A stretch of DNA of 64,000 nucleotides, from assembly GCA_017163975.1 (NCBI GenBank), contig JAFFSR010000091.1:248001-312000 (forward strand), written 5' to 3'. The stretch's first letter is position 1. Each line of letters begins with the position of its first letter. The notes below the pieces were generated by a model. The model worked only from the letters and a program-made list of their open reading frames with translations, searched no databases and was not told where the DNA came from. The translations under genes and the position numbers were made by a program. This document shows, in pieces, positions 9,836-23,500 of this stretch. Origin of the DNA: Anastatus disparis. Lineage: Eukaryota; Arthropoda; Insecta; Hymenoptera; Eupelmidae.

Positions 9836-11102
9836 CTATCCGAGGTCCACCTGTTGAAGGTGGTGTGCGAGGTTGCTGGACCGTTGATTTCCTATTTTTT
9901 CCGCCATTTCCTGGCCTACTTTCCTCATCCATTCCTTTGCTGATGAATATGATTTTTCTTTCCTGGTGCCTAAACAGAAAGTTTGAAGAAAAAAAATTAT
10001 GAAATAAATTAAATAAAATATATTAGTAAAATAAATATTTTGTTAAAAAAAATAACAATTTACCTGATGAGCTGGATGTTTCCACTTTCTTGCTGGCTGA
10101 AGACGACTCCGCTTTACTAGCTAAAGAGGTGGATGGAATTGTGACTGAAAATAAAAATTTTAATAACATTAAAAATTAAATAAAATAATAAAATAAATAT
10201 TTTTAAAAAATCGCTATTTACCTGATGAAGATGGCTCCGTCTTATTTGCCGATGAGGTGGACCTACTTGAAGAGGTGGACGGTATCGCTTCTGAAGATGT
10301 GGACGTAGTCATCATCTTCTTATTTGCTGCTTCATCTGTAAAAAAGAAAAACGTAAAAATTAAATTTATTTCTATATTTAAAAAAAAAAGAAAAAAAAAA
10401 ACTGAAAGTTACCGTTTGTTTTTGGTTTTTTTGAAACCGAAGAATCATTTTTCTTCGGTCTCTTTTGTCCTCTCGAAGCCGAACTCGAGCTGGAACTGCT
10501 CGAATTGCTCGAACTGCTTGAACTCGAGCTGGAACTGCTTGCTTTACTAGCCAAAGAGGTGGATGGAATTGTGACTGAAAATAAAAATTTGAAAAACATT
10601 AAAAATTAAATAAAATAATAAAATAAATATTTTTTAAAAATTGCTATTTACCTGATGAAGATGGTTCCGTCTTATTTGCCGATGAGGTGGACCTACTTGA
10701 AGAGGTGGACGGAATCACTACTATAGATGTGGCCGAACTCGAGCTGGAACTGCTCGAACTGCTCGAACTGCTTGAACTCGAGCTGGAACTGCTTGAACTA
10801 GATACAGTTCTTATTCTTAAAGATTCATCAATTTCCACTCTCTGCACCGGTTGTGTCCTTCTATGCAACTGCTGTAAAGCAGTAATTGGGGGAATAGGTG
10901 GTACTATAAAAACAAAAATTATTGTTAATAATTATTTTTAAATCATTTTCAAATTTGTATTTTAAATCTACTTACGTGCATTTACAGCTTCCATTGCCCA
11001 GTTTAGATGCTCCAGCATCATGAGCAGCGTTGGCCCATTGCTCATGAGCCACCTTACATGATCTTGAACTTTTTTTATGGTTTCACTTTTTCCTTGAACC
11101 AT
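9836..11102 (-). CDS. Six-exon serine-rich protein gene with duplicated exon pair
   Basis: Exons on minus are 11102-10976, 10903-10652, 10574-10413, 10335-10222, 10144-10064 and 9969-9836. Every junction has GT and AG ends, most donors read GTAAAT or GTAAGT, and every intron is phase 1. The sum is 870 bases with no internal stop: 289 residues. The 42-residue N-terminus is the only ordinary sequence and looks helical (VQDHVRWLMSNGPTLLMMLE). Exon 2 carries a run of more than 20 serines and the KTEPSSSG end; exon 3 has a second Ser run and a basic RGQKRPKK stretch that could be a nuclear signal. Exons 4 and 5 repeat parts of exons 2 and 3 (see repeat entry). The last exon encodes a helical tail (AKEWMRKVGQEMAEKIGNQ). 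I do not recognise the family. The last-exon frame is the one consistent with splice phase; an alternative frame there is also open. Confidence 0.68.
10110..10718 (-). repeat. Direct duplication of about 180 bp covering parts of two exons and an intron
   Basis: Bases 10110-10290 and 10540-10718 match closely at an offset of 430 bases. Shared landmarks on plus are AAAGAGGTGGATGGAATT, GTGACTGAAAATAAAAATTT, CTATTTACCTGATGAAGATG and GATGAGGTGGACCTACTTGA. Each copy holds the start of one exon, a complete intron of about 75 bases and the end of the preceding exon, so the duplication created exons 4 and 5 from 2 and 3, or the reverse. Confidence 0.85.
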
Positions 11103-11185
11103 TTTTTCTCCTTTATATTTAGAATATATAAAGATTTTTTGACTTTTTTTTCTTAGATTAAGAAAAAGTTGAAGAAGATTCTTGA

Positions 11186-11220
11186 ACTGACGAAATGTAG
11201 CTTGGAACGAGGTATTTATA
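11186..11220 (-). promoter_or_regulatory. Core promoter of the serine-rich gene (TATA + TCAGT initiator)
   Basis: On minus, TATAAATA (11220-11213) lies 32 bases before the A of TCAGT (11190-11186). This is the standard spacing for an arthropod TATA/initiator promoter. Transcription from 11188 would give a leader of 86 bases before the ATG at 11102. Confidence 0.65.
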
Positions 11221-11559
11221 CAGAAAATCAGGAAACTTATTTTCTTATGTTTCTCGTGAAAATCACACGATTGGCGAAAATTTTCTTTTCAAAAATTTGT
11301 CACCTCCCTTACAGAAATTTAGTCCATCCTTCGTTAGTTTTGTTCACGCCTAAGATTTTAATTTATATTCTCATGCAACTGACCCTTGTAATGAATGTCG
11401 TTTTTCTTAAAAAAAACAACTTTTATATACCTGTGAATATCCGATTTTCTTAAAAGAAGGATTTTCAACAGAAAGAAGTCATGTACATATTTGCTGGAAT
11501 ATGTCTCCTTTTAAAACAATTGACCCCTTCAATAAATATCTTTTTTTTCTCAAGAATAT

Positions 11560-12900
11560 TTTTGTACAACTGTGATAAATCAATCCTGAAAAATTCCAAA
11601 TAAATGCACCTGCAAGATAACTTATTCTCACACACTTCTTACAAAAAAATTTTTAAACATGAAAAGAAAAAGAATACAAGTGATCCTTTCAATAAATATC
11701 TCTTTACCTCAAAAAACTTTCACATGTAAAATCTTCGTCCACCTGCAAAATACTTTTTTTCTTAAAAAACTTGCATACACCTGTGAGAAAAAGAGGATTT
11801 TCCTTTTTTAACAGAGTGAAGCCTCGGATATTTTCTTTAAATAAGAATTCTCTTTTTTTTTAAAACAAAAAGAGAAAAGGTAGCTGACCCTTTCAATAAA
11901 TCTTTTTCTCAAAAAAGTTTTTCTTTCACAAAAAGTGACATAAGACAATATCTTAGAAGTTAAAAAAAGAATACAAGTATCCCTTTTAATAAATATCTCT
12001 TCATCTTAAAAAACTTTCGCACGTGAAATCTTTGACCCCCCTGCAAGATACTTTTTCTCAAGAAAGCCGACATCCACCTGTGAATATAAAAGAAACATTT
12101 TCAAAACAGCATTTTCCTTTTTTAACAGAGTAAAGCCTCGTATATTTTCCTCAAATAAGGATTCTCTATTTTAAAATAAGAAGAGAAAAGGTAGTTGACC
12201 CTTTCAATAAATCTTTTTTCTCAAAAAAGATTTTCTTTTACAAAAAGTAACTTAAGACAATATCTTAGAAGTTAAAAAAGAATACAAGTAACCCTTTCAA
12301 TAAATAACTCTTCATCTTAAAAAACTTTCGCACGTGAAATCTTTGACCCTCCTGCAAGATACTTTTTCTCAAGAAAGCCAACATGCACCTGTGAAAATAA
12401 AAGAAACATTTTCAAAAAAGCATTTTCCTTTTTTAACAGAGTAAAGCCTCATATATTCTTCAAATGAGGATTCTCTATTTTAAAACAAGAAGAGAAAAGG
12501 TAGCTGACCCTTTCAATAAATCTTTTTCTCTCAAAAAAGATTTTCTTTCACAAAAAGTGACATAAGACAATATCTTAGAAGTTAAAAAAAGAATACAAGT
12601 AACCCTTTCAATAAATGTCTCTTCATCTTAAAAAACTTTCGCACGTGAAATTTTTGACCCCCCTGCAAGATACTTTTTCTCAAGAAAGCCGACATGCACC
12701 TGTGAATATAAGAGAAACATTTTTAAAACAGCATTTTCCTTTTTTAACAGAGTAAAACCTCGTATATTTTCTTCAAATAAGGATTCTCTATTTTAAAACA
12801 AGAAAAGAAAAGGTAACTGACCCTTTCAATGAATCTTTTTTTTCTCAAAAAAAGAACAAAAGATAATCTTTCAAAAACAGTAACTTAAAAAATATAATAG
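11560..12900. repeat. Tandem repeat, period about 310 bp, 3-4 copies
   Basis: Landmarks recur at roughly 310-base steps: GACAATATCTTAGAAGTT near 11943, 12253 and 12566; ACTTTCGCACGTGAAAT near 12010, 12320 and 12635; CCTTTTTTAACAGAGTAAA near 12117, 12427 and 12740. Units also carry CTGACCCTTTCAATAAATC. No coding frame persists. Sequence from 11221 to 11560 is a more diverged lead-in. Confidence 0.8.
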
Positions 12901-13019
12901 AAGGCAAATTTATAGCTTTGCTTATGTATTATATCCTAAAAAAAAGGCGCAATTCATTATTTTCATGCACCTGTGACTTAAAAAAGAACACACACAATGT
13001 ACTGCATTTAGAGACAGGT

Positions 13020-13393
13020 CGCCCCTTTCCCTCTCTTCTAAAAGCAGGTAAATTTTCATGCAATGTCAAAGAAAACGCATAGTAGACCAGCACTGCCTAA
13101 AAGGTCTGCCCTTTCCCTCTCTTCTAAGAGTAGGTCAATTTTTCTGCGTCCCCAAAATAGAACATACAGTGGGCGGCGCTCTATCCTTTCCTTAAAAATA
13201 AAAAGAGAGAAGGGCTAGCCCTTTCCTAAAAGAAAATACATTTTTTTAAGGAAGGGAAGACTTATACGTATTTTAAATAGACCGGATTGTAACACACTTA
13301 GTGGAGGGAGACAAGTGTTTTATCTTTTTTCATTTTTTAAACAGGGAGGAGGAATTCACATGTATTTTAAATGACACGGATTCTAACACACTT
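13020..13393. repeat. Short duplicated blocks upstream of the LTR
   Basis: CCTTTCCCTCTCTTCTAA occurs twice at about 85-base spacing (near 13025 and 13109). A block with GGATTGTAACACACTTAGTG near 13284 is repeated in altered form near 13378. I see no gene. Confidence 0.55.
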
Positions 13394-13976
13394 GGGGGAG
13401 GAGAGGGGGTGTGCTACGATCCGAGTGTGCCAGTATGCCTATAGCCTATCTACTAAGCGGTGTTCTTATTTTTTTCAAATTATTGCGGATTGTGAGAAAA
13501 ATTCCCCTTTTTAAATTGATAATATAAGAAGTTTGAAATTCAAGCTTAATAGAGAGTCAAATAGTTATTTCTTCCTTTCCTCTTTTCAGGACAAAAATTA
13601 TAGTAAATAAAATTATTTGAATCATTAATTTTTCTTGAAGAATAAGTGTTATTTAATATCAATAGTATTTTTTTTATATATAAATTAAAAATTTACTTTG
13701 CTTCTTATTTGTTGAACATTGTTCATTTTCACTTCTGACTTTCTATTACTAAATCATAAATTAAATTGAAATTTTCGGGACTACTCTGATCGTTATAGAA
13801 CCAGCCTACAACCCGAGGTAGGCCAGTGAGTATTGACCCCCTCTGAAGTTTCTTTATCCAGCTAGCTGAGCAGGGTTCACTGGCCTTCAATTAGAATTAA
13901 ATATAAATTCGTGAACCCAGGTAAGTTCGTGGCTTCGGAAATCCACTTGGAGGTCCGGAAAATTCGCTACGTAACA
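13394..13976 (+). mobile_element. Polypurine tract and probable 3' or solo LTR
   Basis: The purine tract GGGGGAGGAGAGGGGG (13394-13409) is followed at once by TGTGCTACG, and about 567 bases later the sequence reads CGCTACGTAACA. This gives TG..CA termini with a short imperfect inverted repeat. Tract plus TG is the normal junction between internal region and 3' LTR. No second LTR, primer-binding site or clear target duplication is visible, and no coding region lies upstream, so this may be a solo LTR or a truncated end. Confidence 0.42.
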
Positions 13977-15735
13977 AACCATAAACTCATAAACCATAAG
14001 CCCATAAACCATAAACCCATAAACCATGAACCCATAAACCCATAAACCGTGAACTCATCAACCATGAACCCATAAACCAATAACCCATGAACCATTATCC
14101 AATAAACGATGAACCTACAAACCATAAACCCATAAACCGTAAACCCATAAACTATGAACTCATAAACCCATAAACCATAAACCTATAAACCATTGAACCA
14201 TAAACCATAAACCTATGAACTATAAACCAATAAACCATAAACTCGCCACCAAAAACCCATGAATCATAAACTCATAAACCATAAGCCCATAAACCATAAA
14301 CTAATAAACCATAAGCCCGTTAACCATTAACCCATAAATTATGAACCCATGAACCATTAACCCATTAAACATTAAACCATGAACCATAAACATATAAACC
14401 ATAAACCCATGAGAAATAAACACATAAACTATAAACTCAGAAATCATAAACCCATAAACCATAAACCCATGAACCATAAACATATAAACCATAAACCCAT
14501 GAGAAATAAACACATAAACTATAAACTCAGAAACCATAAACCCATAAACCATAAACCCATGAACCATAAACCCTTAAACCATGAACCCATAAACCATAAT
14601 CCATAAACCCATAAACCATAAACCCATGAAATCATAAACCATAAACCCATAATCTATAAACTTTTAAATCATGTACCCATAATCTATAAAATCATAAACC
14701 ATTCACTTATAACATTCTGAACCATAAACCCATTAACCACAAACCCTTAATCTATAAACCCATAAACCATAAACCCATAAACCACATACCCACGAACCAT
14801 AAACCGATAAACCATAAACCCATAAACCATTACCTATGAACCCATAAACCATAAACCCATAAATAATAAACCCATAAAACATAAACCCATAAGCCATAAA
14901 CTCGAAAACCATGAACCCATAAACCATATACTTATAAACCATAAACTCATTAACCATGAACCCATAAACCATAAATCCATAAACCTTAAACCCATAAACC
15001 ATAAACCCATAAATCATAAACCCGTAAACCATAAACACATAAACCATAAACTTATAAACCATAAACCCAATAAACCATGAACCCTTAAACCATGAACCCA
15101 TAAACCATGAAGTATAAACCCATAAACCCAATAAACCATGAACCCTTAAACCATGAACCCATAAACCATGAAGTATAAACCCATAAACCATGAACTCATG
15201 AATCATCAACCCATAAAACATAAACCCATAAATTATATACCTATAAACCATAAACCCATGAACTATAAGCCCATAAACCATAAACCTATAAACCGTAAAC
15301 TCATAAACCAATAAACCATATACTCGTAAACCAATAACCCATGAACCATCGACCCATAAACCATAAACCTATGAATCATAAACCCATAAACCAATAACTC
15401 ATAAACCATAATCCATAAACCATAAATCCATAAACCATGAACCCATAAACCATAAACCCATAAACCATAAACCCATAAACCATAATCGAATAAAACATAA
15501 ACTCATGAACCATAAACCCATAAAGCATAAACTAATAAACCATAAACCCAAAAACCATAAATCCATAAACCATAAACCCAAAAACCATAAATGCATAAAC
15601 CATTGACCCATAAATCATGAACCGCTAAACCACAACCCCAAAATCATAAGACCATAAACCATAAACTTATGAATCATAAACCGCTAAACCATTAACCCAT
15701 AAATCATAAACCCATAAATCATAACCCACACAGCA
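13977..15735. repeat. 15-bp minisatellite array, block 1
   Basis: The unit is ATAAACCATAAACCC with many point variants (CATGAACC, ATAAACTC). It begins directly after the LTR-like end. Because 15 is a multiple of 3, four of the six frames have no stop in the pure unit: INHKP on plus and GFMVY, GLWFM and VYGLW on minus. This explains the many long open frames here; none is supported as a gene. Confidence 0.92.
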
Positions 15736-17585
15736 TGGAATAATTATAGAAGCTTCCTGGAATATAAAAACGGAAGATTTGAAATACTTTAGGAATCTTC
15801 TATGGAATGTTCCTGTAATATTCGTATGTCCTTAATTCTTTCTACATTGGAATATTCCATGGAATATTGTTGGAAGATTCCAAGAATATTTCATTGGAAG
15901 ATTCAGGACATCTCAGATCTTTTATTGAAACATTTCAGGAATCTTGCAGGGATATTTAATGAAATATTGCGTTGGAACATTTATAGAAGATTTCCGGAAG
16001 ATTCGAAACATTTCATGAACCTTTTATGGAATATGCACAAAAAATTTAAGAAATCTTTCATGAAATATTCCATGAAATATGTCTGGAAGATTCTAGAAAT
16101 CGATCGTAAAATATTCCGTAGACTATATGGAAGATTTGCAGAATATTGGCACGGAAGATTTTAAATGTTTCAGGAATCTTCCATAAAATATTTCTTAAAT
16201 ATTCATATGTCCTTGATTCTTCCTACATTGGAATATTCCATGGAATATTGAGAGACTTTAAGAATATTTCAATGGAAGGTTTGGGTAATCTCTCATCTTT
16301 CATGAAATGTTCCTAGAAGATTTCTGGTAGATGTGAAATGCTGTGAGGGGGTAGTATACATATTATATAATAACACATTGAACTTATACATCAATACATA
16401 TGCGCACACATAAACATTTAGTTATAAAATCGCATTTACCTATTCGCTTCGACTGTACACATTAAAGCGCCGATACCCTTTCGTTTATATAGTAAGTGAG
16501 GTATCGTTCAACCGCTTGGGGATAAAACTCCCATTTAAGGCAACTACGGAAGTTCGGTTGGATTTCATTTGGTAGTTTACAAATTACTCTTTCAGTTTCT
16601 GAAATTTTTTTAATTTTTTAATTTTTCACCATTTATTATAATCCGTAGAATGGTGGACAATCAAAAAATCTTAAAAATTTTACATATTGAAAGAGTAATT
16701 TGTAAACTCAAAAATAAAACCTAACCTAAAATCCGAAGTCGCCATAACGAATATCCCCTATCGGCGTCACTAAAAACCTCCCGTAACGTTCCGCACAACC
16801 TTCCAACGAAAACTTCATGAAATTATTCTAGAATCTTTCATGCAATATTACATTGGAAAATTACTTAAATCTTTCAGTGAAATATTTCGTGGAATGTTTC
16901 TGGAAGTTTTATGTAATATTCCGCTGTACGATTTTGAAGTTTATCGAAATATTTCAGCGAAATGTTTATGGAATTTTCCTAAAATAAAATAAATCTTTCA
17001 TGAAATATTCTACAAGAAGATCACTGTAATCTTTGCGTGGAATATTTCGTAGGATATTCATGAAAGATTTATGTGATACTCCGCTGTACGATTTAAAAGT
17101 TTTTTGAAATTTTCCAGTGAAATAATTATGTATTCTTTCTGAAATCTTTCATAAAATATTCCACTAAAAGATTACTTAAAACTTTTTGTAAAAAATTACG
17201 TGGAATATTGATAGAAGATTGGTGTAATATTCCGCTGTACGATTTGGAAGTTTTTCGGAATCTTCCAGTGAAATGTTTATGGAATGTTCCTGGAATCTTC
17301 CATGAAATATTTCACTGAAATATTTCATCAAACATTACATGGAACATTTGATGAAATATTTTAGAAATCTTCCGTGAATATTTCATAATATATTTCGGAA
17401 AAGTTTTTGAACATTCCTTTGAAATATTCCTAAAATATTCTTCGAAGTTTTCAATAGAAGATTCTAGTGGAATATTTTGAAATATTCCGTGGAGACTTCC
17501 AATAATCTGCATGGAAGGTTCCATTAAAATATTCCAGTAAAATAATTCGGAACATTTTAGTGAAATCTTCCATGCTAAGTGGGAA
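15736..17585. repeat. AT-rich GGAATATTCC-type repeat interrupting the 15-bp array
   Basis: This stretch consists of diverged 20-40 base units built from GGAATATTCCATGAAATATT and TGGAAGATT, many of them self-complementary. The left part (15736-16345) and right part (16795-17585) are alike. One block with TTCCGCTGTACGATTTGGAA recurs near 16918, 17076 and 17232, a period of about 157. Two open frames (15802-16164 and 17312-17524) are translations of the repeat. Confidence 0.75.
16345..16795. other. Unrelated 450-bp segment inside the AT repeat
   Basis: This segment lacks the GGAATATTCC motif. It holds an inverted pair, TTTACAAATTACTCTTTCA near 16574 and its complement near 16685, enclosing about 90 bases. 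It may be a small inserted element, but I see no target duplication and no gene. Confidence 0.4.
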
Positions 17586-20500
17586 ACCCGTAAATAATAA
17601 ACTTATAAACCATAAACATAAAAACCATGAACCCATAAACCATAAATTCATAAACCATAAGCCCAAAAACCATTAACCCAGTAACCATAGACCCTTAACT
17701 CATAAGCCATAATTCATAAACCCATAACCTATGAACCATGACCCACGAACCATAAACCCACAAACCATGAACCCACAAACCATAAACCGTGGAACCATAA
17801 TCCCATAAACCATAAATCCCATAAACCATAAATCCAAAAACCTTAAACTCATAAACCATGAACCCATAAACCATAAACCTATAAACATATAAACCATAAA
17901 CTCATGAACAATAAAGCCATAAACCATAAACTAATAAACCATAACCCCAACAACCATAAATCCATAAACCATAACCCCAAAAACTATAAATCCATAAACC
18001 ATAACCCCGAAAACCATAAATCCATAAACCATATAGATATTAACAATAATTCCATAAACCTCAAACTCATGAACCATAAACTTATAAGCAACAAACCCAT
18101 GAACCTTAAACCCATAAACCTTGAATCCATAAACCATAAACCCGTAAACCATAAACCCATTAAACATAGGCCCATAAACCATAAACCCGTAAACCATAAA
18201 CTCATAAACCATAAACTTATAAACTATAAGCACATTAACTATAAACATATAAACCCTAAACCTATAAACCATAAACTCATAGACCCATAAACCGTAAACC
18301 CATTAACAATTAACCCTCAAACCATGAACCATTACCTATAAATTATAAACCTAAAAACACAAAGACCATGAACCTATAAACCATTAACCCATAAACCATA
18401 AACGCCTAGACCATGAACATATAAACCATAAACCCATGAACCATAAACCCTTAAACCATGGACCACAAACTTATAAACCATGAACTTATAAATCATAAAC
18501 CCATTAATGATATACCTATGGACCATAAACCATTACTGATATACCATGAACATATGAACTCATAAACCATCAACCTTTAAACCATAAAGCCATAAACCAT
18601 CAACATATAAGCTATAAGCCCATTAACCATGAAACTATACACCCACAAACCATAAACTTATAAATTATAAACCGTAATTTCAGAAACCCATAAACTATAT
18701 ACTCGTAAACCCATAAATCATTAATACGTAAACTATAAAGTCATACACCATGAACCCATAAATCAATAACCCAATAACTACTAACCCATAATCCCAAAAC
18801 TTATAAACTCATGATTCATAAACCCATGATCAATAAACCCATGATCCATAAACCCATGAACTATACACCAATGAATCATTAACCCATAAACTATGAACCC
18901 ATAAACCATAAACTCATAAAACCTAAACCCATGAAATATAAACCCATAAAGCATAAGCTCATAAACTATAAACCCATTATCCATAAACCCATGAACCATA
19001 AACCCATAAAACATAAATCCATAAACCATAAACGCGTATACTACAAACCAATGAACCATGAACCCATGAAGCATGAACCCATAGACCATGAACTATAAAC
19101 CCATAAACTATGAACTCATATATCATAAACCTATAAACCATGAACCTATGAATTATAGACCCATAAACTATAAACCTATAAATTATAAGCACATTAACGA
19201 TAGACCTATGAACCATAAACCCATAAACTATAACCACATAAACAATAAACCCATAAAATATAGACCCATAAACCATAAACACTTGAACCAAGAACTCATG
19301 AACCATAAAACCATGAACCCATAAACCATAAACCCAAAAACCATAAACCCATAAATCACGAACTTATAAACCATAAACCCATAAACCATGAAACTGTAAA
19401 TCATAAACCATTGAAACATAAACCCATAAATCATAATCCCATCAACCATGAACTTAGAAATTATACACTTATAAACCATAAACTTCTGAACCTTCTGACC
19501 ATTAACGCATAAACCATAATCCTATGAGCTATAAACTAAAAAACCATGACCCCTAAATCCATAAATCCATAAACCATAAACTCATAAACCATAAATCTAT
19601 GAACCATAAACCCATTAACCATAAACTCATAATCCATAAACCATAAACTCATAAACCATAAACCTATGAATCGAAACCCATTAACCATAAACTCATAATC
19701 CATAAACCCAAAAAACCATATTCCCATAAACCATAAACCCATAAACCATGAACTATAAACCAATAAACCATGAATTCATAAACCCATAAAACATGAACCC
19801 ATAAACTATAAACCCATAAACCATGAACTAATAAACCATAAACTCATTAATTATAAACCCATGAATCATAAACTCATAAACGATTAACTATATACTTATA
19901 AACCATTAAATCATAAATCATGGACCCATAAACCATAAACTTATTAATTATAAACCCATAAACTATAAATCCATAAACTTATAAGCCGTAAACCTATAGA
20001 ATGATAAACCATAAACTCATATACTACAAACCCATAAATCATTAATCCATAAATCGTAAACCCATGAATTATTAAACCATAAACCATTAACCCATAAACC
20101 ATTAACCCATAAGCCATAACACCGTAAACCTATAAACCATAAACTCATGAGCTATAAACCTATATTCCATAAATCCCTGAATTGTAATCTTAAAAATTAT
20201 AACCTCATAAACCATAAACTCATAAACCATAAGCCCATAGACCAAAAATTATAAACCCATAGACCATGAAGCCATAAATCATAATCCCATAAACCAAAAA
20301 CCCATTAACCGTGAACACATGATCCGTACCATAAACTATGAACTTATGAACCATTAACCCATAAAAAATAAACCCATAAAAAATGAACTGATAAACCATA
20401 AACTTATAAACCATAATACAATAAACCATAAACCCATAAACCGATAAACCATGAACCTATGAACCATAAACCCATATACTTTAAACCCAAGAACCATGAA

Positions 20501-23500
20501 CTCATAAAGCATGAACCCATGAACCATGAACTATAAACCCATAAACTATGAACTCATATATGATAAACCTATAAACCATGAACCCATAAATTATAATCCA
20601 TAAACTATAAACCTGTAAACCATAAGCACATTAACGATAGACATATAAACCATAAACCCATAAACCATAAACCCATAATCCATAAACCCAAAAAACTGTA
20701 ATCCCATAAACCATAAGCCCATAAACCATAAACCCATAAACCATAAAACCATGAATTCATAAATCATGAACCCATAAAACATGAACCCATAAACTATAAA
20801 CCCATGAACAATGAATCTATAAACCTTGAACTCATTAATTATAAACTCATGAACCATAAACTCATAAACGATGAACTACATACTTATAAACCATTAAATC
20901 ATAAATCATTGACCTATAAACCATAAACTTATTAATCATAAACCCATGAACCATAATCCCATCAGCCGTAAATCTATAGAATGATAAACCATAAACTCAT
21001 ATACTGCAAAACCATAAATCATAAACCCATAAACCATAAAACCATAAACCATGAACTATAAACCCATTAATTATAAACGCATATATCATATACCTATAAA
21101 CCATGAACCCATAATCCATAAACCAATAAATCATAAACCCATAAACCATGCACTCATAATCCGTAAAACCGTCAATCATCAACCCATAAACCATTTACCC
21201 ATAAACCATTAACCCATAAACCATCAACCCATAAACCATAAAACCATAAAACCATAAAACCATAAACCCATAAACCATAAACTCATAAGCTATGAACCTA
21301 TATTTCATAAATCCCTGAATTGTAATCTTATAAATTATAACCTCGTAACCATAAACCCATAAACCATAAACCCATAGACCAAAAATTATAGACCCATAGA
21401 CCATGAAGCCATAAATCATAATCCCATAAACCAGAAACCCATTAACCGTGAACACATGATCCGTACCATAAACTATGAACTCATGAACCATAAACCCATA
21501 AAAAATAAAACCATAAAATATGAACCGATAAACCATAAACTTATAAACCATAATACAATAAACCATAAACCCATTAACCCATAAACCGATAAACCATAAA
21601 CCTATGAACCATAAACCCATATACTTCAAACCCAAGAACCATGAACTCATAAAGCATGAACCCATGAACCAGGAACTATAAAACCATAAACTATGAACTC
21701 ATATATGATAAACCTATAAACCATGAACCCATAAATTATAAACCCATAAACTATAAACCTATAAACTATGAGCACATTAACGATAGACCTATAAACCATA
21801 AACCCATAAACCATAACCACATAAACCATGAAACCATGAAATATAGACCCATGAACCATGAACGCATGAACCAAGAACTCATGAGCCATAAAACTATAAA
21901 CCCATAACTCATAAACTATAAACCTATAAACCCATGAACCATAAACCCAAGAACCATAAACTAGTAAATCATTAACTTATAAACCATGAATCCATAAATC
22001 ATTACCCATGAACCCATAAATTATAAAACCGTAAATCATAAACGAATAAAACATGAACCCATAAATCATAATCCCATTAACCATGAACTTAAAAACCATA
22101 GACTTATGAACCATAAACCTCTAAACCTTCTAAAATCCATAAACCCATAAACCATAAACTCATAAACCATAAACCCATGAACCATAAACCCATAAGCCAT
22201 AAATCCATAAACCATAATCCCATAAACCATAAGCCTATAAACCATAAACCCATAAACCACAAACCCATAAACCATAAACCCATGACCAATGAAATATATG
22301 CCCATAAACTATGAACCCAAATATCATAAACCTATAGAACATGAACCTAGAAACCATAAACTATAAACCCATGAATCATAAACCCATAAACTATAAACCC
22401 GTAAACCATAAACCCATAAACCATAAACCCATAAACCATAAACCTATAAACTATAAGCACATTAACTATGAACTCCTATACCATAAACCCATAAAATATT
22501 AATTTATTTCCCATGAACCTATAAACCATAAATTCATAAACCATAACCTATGAATCTATAAACCATGTACCCATAAATTATAAACCCGTACACCCATAAA
22601 CCATAAAGCCATAATCAATAAACCCATGACCAATGAAATATATGCCCATAAACTATGAACCCAAATATCATAAACCTATAGAACATGAACCTAGAAACCA
22701 TAAACCCATAAACTATAAACCCATGAATCATAAACCCATAAACTATAAACCCGTAAACCATAAACCCATAAACCACAAACCCATAAACCATAAACCTATA
22801 AACTATAAGCACATTAACTATGAACTCCTATACCATAAACCCATGGAATATAAACGCATAAACCATGAACTCATAAACTATAAACCCATGAACCTATAAT
22901 CCAAATATCCATAAATCATAAACTCATAAATCAGAAACTCATAAATCATTAACTCATGAATCATGAATTCATTAACCTTTAAACCATAAACCCATGAACC
23001 ATAAACCCAAAAAATATAATCTTATAAACTATAAAACTATAAACCATCAAACCATAAACCATAAACCCATAAAATATTAATTTATTTACCATGAACCTAT
23101 AAACCATAAATTCATAAAACATAACCTATGAATCTATAAACCATATACCCATAAATCATAAACCCGTACACCCATAAATCATAAAGCCATAATCAATAAA
23201 CCCATAAATAATCAACCCATAAACTATAAACCCATAAACCATAAACCCATAAACCATAAACCCATAAACCATAAACCCATAAACCATAAACCCATGAACC
23301 ATAAACCTATAAACTTTTAGCACATTAACTATAAACGTATAAACCCCAAACCTATAAACCATAAACCCATGAACCCATAAACCATGAACCCATAAACCAT
23401 TAACTCATATACCATGAACCTATAAACCATAAACTAATAAACCAAAAACTTGAATATCATAAACTCATAAACCATAAATCCATAAACCCAAAAACCATAA

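Noticed and set aside
10378..10868. Two separate short Ser-rich genes
   Set aside because: Splice sites join these stretches as exons 2 and 3 of one gene with consistent phase; as separate ORFs they run into intron sequence.
9235..11220. Serine-rich gene as part of a polydnavirus segment next to the Polinton
   Set aside because: Intron-rich small genes near a Maverick recall bracovirus loci, but I see no segment excision motif or known bracovirus gene family, so the idea has no direct support.
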